DNA from: Gemmatimonadales bacterium UBA2960
GTDB taxonomy: Bacteria; Gemmatimonadota; Gemmatimonadetes; Longimicrobiales; Gaopeijiaceae
DNA: 13,527 bases
NCBI GenBank assembly: GCA_002348465.1
Contig: DEBI01000045.1
Coordinates: forward strand, 1-13,527
Reading direction: 5' to 3'
Shown here: positions 1-5,338 of the stretch, piece by piece
How positions within the stretch are numbered: the stretch's first letter is position 1
Layout of the letters: each line of letters begins with the position of its first letter
Notes under the pieces: model-generated
What the model saw: only the letters and a program-made list of their open reading frames with translations
Database searches by the model: none
Told to the model about the DNA's origin: nothing
Position numbers and translations under genes: made by a program

Positions 1-129
1 CTCTCGGCAGAGCTCGTTGCGATCACAGTCAGAGTCGTTCAGTGATTCCCTTAACCAGGCTAGCCACTCTTCGTAAAGAGACGCAGCTCCGTCTGCGACG
101 GGGACAGGGCGTAGCGGAAAGAAAGACAT
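1..129 (-). CDS. Possible N-terminal fragment of an unrecognised protein, cut by the window edge
   Basis: An open frame starts at an ATG (bases 129-127) and runs without a stop for 43 codons to the left edge. The visible peptide begins MSFFPLRPVPVADGAASLYE and continues with a Trp- and acid-rich segment (EEWLAWLRES). It looks protein-like, but I do not recognise it. No clear Shine-Dalgarno sequence precedes the ATG, and 43 open codons can occur by chance. If real, the gene is divergent from the one at 271, and the two share a 141-bp intergenic region with several inverted repeats. Sequence to the left of the window would decide this. Confidence 0.35.
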   Translation of the reverse strand, partial: MSFFPLRPVPVADGAASLYEEWLAWLRESLNDSDCDRNELCRE

Positions 130-164
130 GGCAGGAGCTTATCGGTATTGTTCAGTGTGGCAAG

Positions 165-178
165 AATTTAGCTAAATT
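165..178. repeat. Perfect 14-bp palindrome between divergent genes
   Basis: AATTTAGCTAAATT is identical to its reverse complement. It lies 36 bp upstream of the left-hand minus-strand ATG and 92 bp upstream of the ATG at 271. An AT-rich dyad in a divergent intergenic region is typical of a dimeric repressor's operator. No regulator gene is visible in the window, so the role is inference. Confidence 0.4.
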
Positions 179-190
179 TGGAAGGATTGG

Positions 191-226
191 CTTGAGACTC
201 GAAGTCTTTTCAAGACTCTGACTTCG
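191..226 (+). repeat. Two overlapping, mutually exclusive stem-loops
   Basis: Hairpin A pairs CTTGA (191-195) with TCAAG (210-214) and GACT (196-199) with AGTC (203-206), with a 3-nt loop and a 3-nt bulge. Hairpin B pairs CGAAGTC (200-206) perfectly with GACTTCG (220-226). Both need bases 203-206, so only one can form. They sit just upstream of the gene at 271 and overlap a weak candidate -35 element. They could be a DNA operator; an RNA switch is possible only if transcription starts upstream of 191. Confidence 0.35.
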
Positions 227-246
227 CGGTTGAAATTTACTATCAC
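218..246 (+). promoter_or_regulatory. Weak sigma-70-like promoter candidate for the gene at 271
   Basis: CTGACT (218-223) and TATCAC (241-246) each match the -35 and -10 consensus at four of six positions, with exactly 17 bp between them. Transcription would begin about 253, giving a leader under 20 nt. That agrees with the absence of a Shine-Dalgarno sequence before the ATG at 271. The match is weak and the assignment is inference. Confidence 0.22.
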
Positions 247-270
247 ACTTACGCTAACTCGCTGTAGATA

Positions 271-729
271 ATGCACGATGTCCTTCGCCAAAGGCTGATC
301 AGGAAGATCGAGGGGTTACCAGAAGAGCAAATGTATCAGGTTCTCGACTACATCGAGTTCATGGAATCGAAGTACGCCAGTAAAATTGACGTTGAGACTT
401 CGGGTCTGCTCAAATTCGCTGAGGAAGTTGAGGATAAGCTGCGACGAACGGCTGTAAGCCCCGGGACGATTAGGGAAGCTTTTCAGTTAGTATCTTCTGC
501 TGACAAGGTCCTGTCCGATCTCTCCCGTGCAGGTCGGCAGATTGTTGATGATCTAAAATCCGTCATTGAGAGTGATTCGCGACGAGATGTTGAGGTGCTG
601 GACGAGACACTAAACGTCGAAGTCGATGGACACGATCCGGAGGCTTCAGATACTGAAGTAGAGAGAAAAAGGCCAGCTGGCGAATGCGCCGGTGAGGGAG
701 TCGAAGGGAATGAGATGTCACCCAAGTGA
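271..729 (+). CDS. Hypothetical protein, helical N-terminus and acidic C-terminal tail
   Basis: This 152-aa protein is not one I can name. Residues 1-36 hold an amphipathic helix with the core LPEEQMYQVLDYIEFMESKY. It resembles the short helical motif of DUF2281 and some antitoxin-like proteins (LPEE..xEVLDFIEFL), but it carries no recognisable DNA-binding fold beyond that. Residues 45-105 are predicted helical and charged. Residues 106-152 are low-complexity and rich in Asp and Glu, and look disordered. There is no signal peptide or membrane segment, so it is probably cytoplasmic. The ATG at 271 is the first possible start because an in-frame TAG lies two codons upstream. No Shine-Dalgarno sequence is visible. 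It precedes guaB on the same strand, but 228 bp separate them and guaB seems to have its own promoter. Confidence 0.6.
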   Translation: MHDVLRQRLIRKIEGLPEEQMYQVLDYIEFMESKYASKIDVETSGLLKFAEEVEDKLRRTAVSPGTIREAFQLVSSADKVLSDLSRAGRQIVDDLKSVIESDSRRDVEVLDETLNVEVDGHDPEASDTEVERKRPAGECAGEGVEGNEMSPK

Positions 730-813
730 CTTACTATGCACAACGTCGAGGTCTGCTATGACCTTCACCGTGCTTTCAGTATTCGTGGATGGTCCCCAAT
801 AGCTTTGGTGGCG

Positions 814-842
814 TTGACGATACACGAGAGTCCATCTATCGT
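814..842 (+). promoter_or_regulatory. Probable sigma-70-type promoter of guaB
   Basis: TTGACG (814-819) and TATCGT (837-842) match the -35 and -10 consensus at five and four of six positions, with an ideal 17-bp spacer. Transcription would begin around 849, leaving a leader of about 109 nt before the guaB ATG at 958. No other feature between 730 and 957 gives a better candidate. This is a consensus match by eye, without experimental support. Confidence 0.42.
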
Positions 843-843
843 C
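816..843. promoter_or_regulatory. Operator-like inverted repeat spanning the guaB promoter
   Basis: GACGATA (816-822) is repeated as its exact reverse complement TATCGTC (837-843) after a 14-bp spacer, so half-site centres are 21 bp apart, two helical turns. The left arm covers most of the -35 box and the right arm covers the -10 box. A dimer bound here would block RNA polymerase. Purine-repressed guaB is known in other bacteria, but these arms do not look like the E. coli PurR site, and no regulator gene is in view. Confidence 0.4.
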
Positions 844-882
844 CCGGATGGTATCATCAAAGGCTCAGTCTGCGCACTTTTT

Positions 883-928
883 CGCCCGCTCCGCAAAGCT
901 CGGTTCGTCTGGGAAGTGGATGCGGGCG
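883..928 (+). promoter_or_regulatory. GC-rich stem-loop in the guaB 5' leader
   Basis: CGCCCGC (883-889) pairs perfectly with GCGGGCG (922-928). The helix continues with TCC (890-892) against GGA (918-920) if T921 bulges, giving ten pairs closing a 25-nt loop. It lies inside the predicted leader and ends 29 nt before the guaB ATG. No T-run follows directly, so it is not a simple intrinsic terminator. I could not match it to a known riboswitch class. Confidence 0.4.
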
Positions 929-932
929 CTCG

Positions 933-946
933 CCTTTTCTGAAAGG
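933..946 (+). promoter_or_regulatory. guaB ribosome binding site within a small hairpin
   Basis: The only Shine-Dalgarno-like sequence before guaB is GAAAGG (941-946), with an 11-nt spacer to the ATG at 958. Its AAAGG (942-946) can pair with CCTTT (933-937) across a 4-nt loop, which would hide the ribosome binding site. A five-pair helix with three A-T pairs is weak, so any effect on translation would be modest. Confidence 0.3.
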
Positions 947-957
947 TCTAATCGTCT

Positions 958-2433
958 ATGACCGATGCTTATTCCGCCGGCCGGATAGTGAAAGAAGCTC
1001 TTACTTTCGATGATGTTCTTCTGATACCGGGGCATTCACAGGTGCATCCTAAGGATGCGGATGTATCCACCTTGGTCACGCGAGAGATTGCCCTCCGTAT
1101 TCCGTTGCTCGCAGCAGCGATGGATACGGTGACCGAGTCTAGAATGGCTATACAAATAGCTCGAGAGGGAGGTCTTGGAGTAATCCACAAGAACCTGTCG
1201 CCCGAGAAGCAAGCCGGGGAGGTAGATCGAGTTAAGCGTTCCGAAAGTGGGATGATACTGAATCCGATCACGCTCGGTCAGGATGGATCTCTCAAGGACG
1301 CCCATGAGTTGATGGCACGTTTCTCAATAAGTGGAGTGCCGATTGTCGAAGATACGGGTCGTCTTGTGGGCATTATTACGAACCGAGATCTGCAGTTCGA
1401 GTCCGATCTCTCAAAATCAATCTCTGATGTGATGACATCCGAGAATCTTGTAACGGTTCCAGTTGGGACAACGTTAGAGCAGGCCGAGGAAATTCTCCAC
1501 AAGCACCGTATCGAGAAGCTTCCAGTAGTTGATAATGATGGGTGCTTGAGAGGTTTGATAACAGTAAAGGACATTTTCAAGCGCCGGCGGTATCCAGATG
1601 CTTGTAAAGATGAACACGGACGACTTCGTGTTGGGGCGGCTATTGGAGCTTCGGCTGAAGACATAGAGCGAGCTGAGATGCTCGTCGATGCCGGTGTGGA
1701 CGTGATCGTAGTCGATACCGCTCATGGACACTCCGAGGGTGTGTTGAAGGCAGTTGCGAAAGTTCGTGAGCGATTCCCTGATGTTCAGCTCATAGGAGGC
1801 AACGTGGGCACCGTGGAAGGAGCGAGGGCATTGGTAGAGAGGGGTGTTGATGCAGTGAAGGTCGGTGTTGGTCCCGGTTCGATCTGCACAACTCGAGTGG
1901 TGACGGGTGTAGGCCTTCCTCAACTGACTGCCATCATGGATGCTACAGACGGCGTGGATGGCTCCGTTCCGATTATTGCAGACGGTGGAATTCGCTACTC
2001 CGGGGACATAGTAAAGGCACTTGCCGCAGGCGCGCATTGCGTGATGCTGGGCTCAATATTCGCGGGAACGGACGAGTCCCCGGGTGAGACATTTCTTCTC
2101 GAAGGACGACGTTTCAAGACTGTCAGAGGGATGGGGTCACTGTCCGCAATGGAAGAGGGGTCTGCGGACCGTTATTTCCAAGATGCCTCTAGAGACAAGC
2201 GTAAGCTGGTACCCGAGGGGATTGAAGCGCGTGTGCCGTACAAGGGGCCGGTGTCTGACACCATTTACCAACTAGTAGGCGGACTGCGAGCGGGTATGGG
2301 TTATTGCGGGGTCGGTTCTATCAATGAGTTACGGACGGAATCGCGCTTTAATAGGGTGACAATGGGTGGGCTCAGAGAATCTCATCCTCACGATGTCACG
2401 ATAACCCGCGAGGCACCGAATTACCACGGTTAG
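958..2433 (+). CDS. guaB: Inosine-5'-monophosphate dehydrogenase
   Basis: This cytoplasmic enzyme oxidises IMP to XMP with NAD+, the first committed step of GMP synthesis. It has 491 aa, the usual bacterial length. The N-terminus (FDDVLLIPG, 17-25) is canonical. Two CBS domains (about 101-155 and 157-213) are inserted in the TIM barrel and usually bind adenine or guanine nucleotides for regulation. The catalytic loop GVGPGSICTTR places the nucleophile at Cys310. Asp253 (VVDTAHGHS) lies in the NAD-binding region, the phosphate-binding GGIRYSGD is at 343-350, and the flap segment EGIEARVPYKG (420-430) carries the conserved Arg425. No key residue is missing. The ATG at 958 gives the standard N-terminus. 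A candidate promoter and folded leader lie upstream, and an MltD-like gene follows after 18 bp, probably on the same transcript. guaA is not in the window. Confidence 0.98.
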   Translation: MTDAYSAGRIVKEALTFDDVLLIPGHSQVHPKDADVSTLVTREIALRIPLLAAAMDTVTESRMAIQIAREGGLGVIHKNLSPEKQAGEVDRVKRSESGMILNPITLGQDGSLKDAHELMARFSISGVPIVEDTGRLVGIITNRDLQFESDLSKSISDVMTSENLVTVPVGTTLEQAEEILHKHRIEKLPVVDNDGCLRGLITVKDIFKRRRYPDACKDEHGRLRVGAAIGASAEDIERAEMLVDAGVDVIVVDTAHGHSEGVLKAVAKVRERFPDVQLIGGNVGTVEGARALVERGVDAVKVGVGPGSICTTRVVTGVGLPQLTAIMDATDGVDGSVPIIADGGIRYSGDIVKALAAGAHCVMLGSIFAGTDESPGETFLLEGRRFKTVRGMGSLSAMEEGSADRYFQDASRDKRKLVPEGIEARVPYKGPVSDTIYQLVGGLRAGMGYCGVGSINELRTESRFNRVTMGGLRESHPHDVTITREAPNYHG

Positions 2434-2451
2434 AGTAAGAGAAGTTCTCCA

Positions 2452-3636
2452 ATGGATCTTTTAGTTTCCAGGGGTTCTCGCTTTGGTGGGCTGGTGCTCT
2501 TCCTGGTAGGCTCGGGTTGCTCTTTGGTTGGGAGTAGAGAGACCACCAATGTAGTTCTCTTTCCGGAACCCGATGTGGAGTTGCGGCCAAAGACAGTGCG
2601 GTTCGAGCCGTTGCACGGGGCATTTATGGCTCCTCCCACGTCAACCGGAAGAGTCGATGAATTACTTGCGTCACCAGTTATGCGAGATCCTGAGTTTCGG
2701 GAAGCTGTAGACTATTGGATCCAATATTGGGAAAATGCAGCTAGGCCGTGGTTCCCTGAGTTTCTTCACCGGATGAGTATTTTTGAGGAGATGGTCGACT
2801 CGGTTCTCGCTGCAGGAGAGCTTCCGGAGTCCCTGAGATACCTTCCACTCATAGAGAGTGGCTACAACCCCCGAGCACGCAGTTCTGCAAGCGCCGTGGG
2901 GATGTGGCAGTTCATGCCGGGTACGGCTCGTGAGCATGGAATGACTGTGGCTGCCTTCGTTGATGAGCGACGTAACCCGTTCAAGTCAACTGACGCTGCG
3001 GCCGACTACCTTAGCTCATTGTACCGGCGATTCGAGTCCTGGTTTCTAGCCCTCGCGGCATACAACGGAGGACCGAATCGTGCACAACGAATTCTTCGAC
3101 AGAATGCTGGACTTGAGCAGCCGTCCGATTCACTGTTTTGGGCCCTTCGGCGGCACTGGCCACGGGAGACTCGGGAGTTCGTTCCCAAGTTGGTGGGTGC
3201 GATTATCGTTGCTCAAGACTTAGAACGTTATGGCTACGAGCCCCCAGAGCCCGCCCCCCCCTTTCGGTATACCCATGTGAACGTCCCCGAGGCAACGACG
3301 TTAGATGTTCTCGCACAAGCTGCAGAAAGTGAGGAAGACGAAATTCGATGGTTAAATCCAGAGCTTTTCCGAGGATTTACGCCTCCAGGAGAGATATACG
3401 AACTTCGTGTTCCCGAGGGGCAGGGAGAGATCTTCACTCTGAATTATGCTGCGATTCCTGAGGGAGAGCGGATGACTGTGGTTGAGCACTCTGTAGAGCA
3501 GGGTGAAACGTTATCTCACATTTCAGTGAAATACGGCATTTCAGTTCGAGACCTGCAGGCAGCCAACCCAGGTGTACAGCCTCGCTATTTAAGAGTGGGT
3601 ATGCGCCTCACTGTGCCGATCCTACTTAATCGTTAG
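2452..3636 (+). CDS. mltD: Membrane-bound lytic murein transglycosylase, MltD-like, with LysM
   Basis: Enzymes of this family cleave the MurNAc-GlcNAc bond of peptidoglycan, leaving 1,6-anhydroMurNAc, and act in the periplasm. The protein has 394 aa. Residues 1-23 form a signal segment ending VGSGC; Cys23 may be lipidated, but Gly at -3 is atypical for a lipobox, so soluble export is an alternative. The SLT domain spans about 118-225: catalytic Glu135 in LPLIESGYNP, then SAVGMWQFMPGTA (148-160) and ALAAYNGG (200-207). A degenerate LysM-like stretch covers about 278-322, and a good LysM domain (HSVEQGETLSHISVKYGIS) about 345-388, for glycan binding. MltD of E. coli has two LysM repeats, so this version is slightly shorter. 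A weak purine-rich site (GAGAAG) precedes the ATG. It is convergent with the moaC end of the minus-strand operon. A run of eight C lies in the coding sequence at 3254-3261. Confidence 0.92.
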   Translation: MDLLVSRGSRFGGLVLFLVGSGCSLVGSRETTNVVLFPEPDVELRPKTVRFEPLHGAFMAPPTSTGRVDELLASPVMRDPEFREAVDYWIQYWENAARPWFPEFLHRMSIFEEMVDSVLAAGELPESLRYLPLIESGYNPRARSSASAVGMWQFMPGTAREHGMTVAAFVDERRNPFKSTDAAADYLSSLYRRFESWFLALAAYNGGPNRAQRILRQNAGLEQPSDSLFWALRRHWPRETREFVPKLVGAIIVAQDLERYGYEPPEPAPPFRYTHVNVPEATTLDVLAQAAESEEDEIRWLNPELFRGFTPPGEIYELRVPEGQGEIFTLNYAAIPEGERMTVVEHSVEQGETLSHISVKYGISVRDLQAANPGVQPRYLRVGMRLTVPILLNR

Positions 3637-3647
3637 CTACATTGATG

Positions 3648-3662
3648 TCTGCTCTGGGCAGA
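3648..3662. terminator. Small hairpin between convergent mltD and moaC
   Basis: TCTGC (3648-3652) and GCAGA (3658-3662) form a 5-bp stem with a 5-nt loop in the 36-bp convergent gap. An alternative pairing of CTCTG with CAGAG is also possible. The position suits a bidirectional terminator, but neither strand has a following T-run, so termination here is uncertain. Confidence 0.25.
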
Positions 3663-3672
3663 GTGTATGACT

Positions 3673-4161
3673 TCAATCCGAACTCCACGATCCTGACGCA
3701 CCACCCTTTTTGCTTATAAGTCGGATTCCCTCTATGTACATTCCGCGGTCGACAGCTTTCACCATGTCATAGACTGTCAAAAGTGCGATGCTAACTGCGG
3801 TGAGAGCTTCCATCTCAACACCAGTCTTTCCTGTGTACTTCGCGGACGCTCGAGCTTGAAAGCCTGGAAGATCCAAATCTGCTTCTAACTCAACTTCTAT
3901 AGATGCCCCGGGGAGTGCGTGACACAGGGGGATTAGGTCCGCCGTCTTTTTGCCACCCATGACGCCTGCCAGTTGAGCCAGTTGTACGGGGTCCCCTTTG
4001 TCTGTTCGCCCCTCCATGATGCGCTTGAGGGTTTCTGGTTTCATTACGATCCGTCCCTCAGCGACGGCTGTCCTCCGCGAGTCGTCTTTGGCGGTCACAT
4101 CCACCATCTGGGGTCGACCATCGGCATCAAGATGCGTCAGACCGTCCGGTCGTGTGCTCAT
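3673..4161 (-). CDS. moaC: Cyclic pyranopterin monophosphate synthase
   Basis: MoaC converts 3',8-cyclo-7,8-dihydro-GTP, made by MoaA, to cyclic pyranopterin monophosphate, an early step of molybdenum cofactor synthesis in the cytoplasm. The 162-aa length is normal. Family motifs are clear: MVDVTAKDDSRRTAVAEG (19-36), KKTADLIPLCHAL (71-83, with His81), TGKTGVEMEALTAVS (110-124) and VYDMVKA (130-136), whose Asp132 and Lys135 correspond to the catalytic Asp128/Lys131 pair of E. coli. The C-terminal loop reads KKGGASGSW, where most homologues have GGKSG, so one usual lysine is alanine here. The start codon overlaps the holB stop (ATGA), implying translational coupling, and AGGA lies about nine bases upstream. 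It is the last gene of the minus-strand run. No other moa or moe gene is present in the window. Confidence 0.97.
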   Translation of the reverse strand: MSTRPDGLTHLDADGRPQMVDVTAKDDSRRTAVAEGRIVMKPETLKRIMEGRTDKGDPVQLAQLAGVMGGKKTADLIPLCHALPGASIEVELEADLDLPGFQARASAKYTGKTGVEMEALTAVSIALLTVYDMVKAVDRGMYIEGIRLISKKGGASGSWSSD

Positions 4162-5330
4162 CGTCTGGATCCTGCGGCGGTGGGAATGGAGGAGTCGAGC
4201 AGAACTTGGCGAAGATCCCGTACAAGTCCACTAACGACCAGTTGAGGATTCACATTCCCGCGAGCTAGCTCGCGGGCGCGTTCGACAGCAGGGAAGGCGG
4301 AGGGGACTCGAGACGGCGGGATCCCAGCTTCATTGGCGTGCTTTTTCAAGCGGGTGAGCGCGTCGTAATTGATTATAAGCTTATCGGCACCAGCTGTTGC
4401 GGCTGCAAGATCGCGAAGCCACACCTCTACGAATGTGAAAAGATCGATTAGCTGGCGTGCCCGAGTCGAAGGAAACGATGCCGCTAGTCGATATCCCGGG
4501 CCCCGGTCTTGCGTTGTGGCACCTACCACTATGTCGAAGGCACGTCTGCGAAGATCTTCTAGCGGACCCAGCTCACCCTCATGCGGAAGAAATGCCATTG
4601 CGCGACCAGGAGAGCCCTGGCTTAACTGCGCGGCCCACTTGCCTTTTCTTTCGTCAATACTGAAGTGGTTTGTTAGAAAAGCGTATACCATCTCGCGGGA
4701 CAAGGCGGGTACATGCAATGGAACCGTTCTCGATTTGATGGTGGGCAAAAGCATGCCAGGTTCGCTACTAGTAAGGATAAAACGTGCTTGTCCTGGGGGC
4801 TCTTCGAGAAGCTTTAGAAGAGCGTTCGCTGCTTCAGGACTCGCCGCTTGAGGCACGAGAAATTCTGCCTGACCGACAATAAAGACAGGGCCTTTGGCAA
4901 TGCTGGGTCTTTTGGTGGCCTGGTTTCTGAGATTTGTGATCGTACCGAGATAGAGTCCGCGGACGTCATCCCACCAGCTTGGAACGAGACTTTGGGCACG
5001 GTATTCAGAAAGTTCCTGAAACCGAGCCGCTTCCAGCGCTTCAGCTAACTTCTCTTTACTTGATACCTTGGGTCGCGGGAGGGGGAAGTACCAGTGGACA
5101 TCTGGGTGCTCCAGCGAGCGAACCATCCGGCACGGCCCACAACTGTCGCACGGCTTTTCAGTGGCAGTCCCAGTGCAGACGGTCAGTTGAGCGATCCATA
5201 GGGCAAGTCTCTGTTTACCGATTCCACGTGGTCCGTGCAGCAGTAGTGCGGCCGGTAGCTTTCCTGAGTCATATGCACGAAAGATCGAAGTGCGTAGTCT
5301 TTCATGACCGACGATATCATGCAATCCCAT
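4158..5330 (-). CDS. holB: DNA polymerase III delta' subunit (clamp loader)
   Basis: Delta' is the stator of the clamp loader that places the beta clamp on primed DNA. I chose the ATG at 5330 (390 aa), which leaves 8 bp after the preceding stop; an in-frame TTG at 5357 would add nine residues and overlap the upstream gene by 19 bp. AAA+ features, numbered from the ATG: P-loop HGPRGIGKQ (32-40), in which the usual Ser/Thr after Lys is Gln; a zinc module with Cys52, Cys61, Cys64 and Cys67 (CDSCGPC); and the box NALLKLLEEPP followed by TIKSRT, where most relatives read SRC. Delta' often lacks working ATPase motifs, so these changes fit a non-hydrolysing subunit. At about 390 aa it is longer than E. 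coli HolB (334 aa); a charged segment after the HPDVHWYFP motif (KVSSKEKLAEALEAAR) supplies part of this. The stop overlaps moaC. Confidence 0.95.
   Translation of the reverse strand: MGLHDIVGHERLRTSIFRAYDSGKLPAALLLHGPRGIGKQRLALWIAQLTVCTGTATEKPCDSCGPCRMVRSLEHPDVHWYFPLPRPKVSSKEKLAEALEAARFQELSEYRAQSLVPSWWDDVRGLYLGTITNLRNQATKRPSIAKGPVFIVGQAEFLVPQAASPEAANALLKLLEEPPGQARFILTSSEPGMLLPTIKSRTVPLHVPALSREMVYAFLTNHFSIDERKGKWAAQLSQGSPGRAMAFLPHEGELGPLEDLRRRAFDIVVGATTQDRGPGYRLAASFPSTRARQLIDLFTFVEVWLRDLAAATAGADKLIINYDALTRLKKHANEAGIPPSRVPSAFPAVERARELARGNVNPQLVVSGLVRDLRQVLLDSSIPTAAGSRR
4257..4276. repeat. Perfect 20-bp palindrome inside holB
   Basis: CCCGCGAGCT is followed immediately by its reverse complement AGCTCGCGGG. 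It encodes part of ARELARGN near the HolB C-terminus, so the bases are also constrained as codons. In mRNA it could fold as an eight-pair stem with a 4-nt loop. Confidence 0.5.
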
Positions 5331-5338
5331 AATCGATG

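Noticed and set aside
921..940. Intrinsic terminator from GGCGCTCGCC followed by TTTTC
   Set aside because: The stem leaves a loop of only two bases, or three pairs with a 4-nt loop, and the T-run is short and lies just before guaB. It is too weak to call.
736..942. 68-codon plus-strand ORF between the hypothetical gene and guaB
   Set aside because: It has no ribosome binding site and no recognisable domain, and it overlaps the predicted guaB promoter and leader stem. The region is better explained as a 5' regulatory stretch.
1474..2037. 187-codon minus-strand ORF within guaB
   Set aside because: It is antisense to a highly conserved coding region and has no recognisable protein features.
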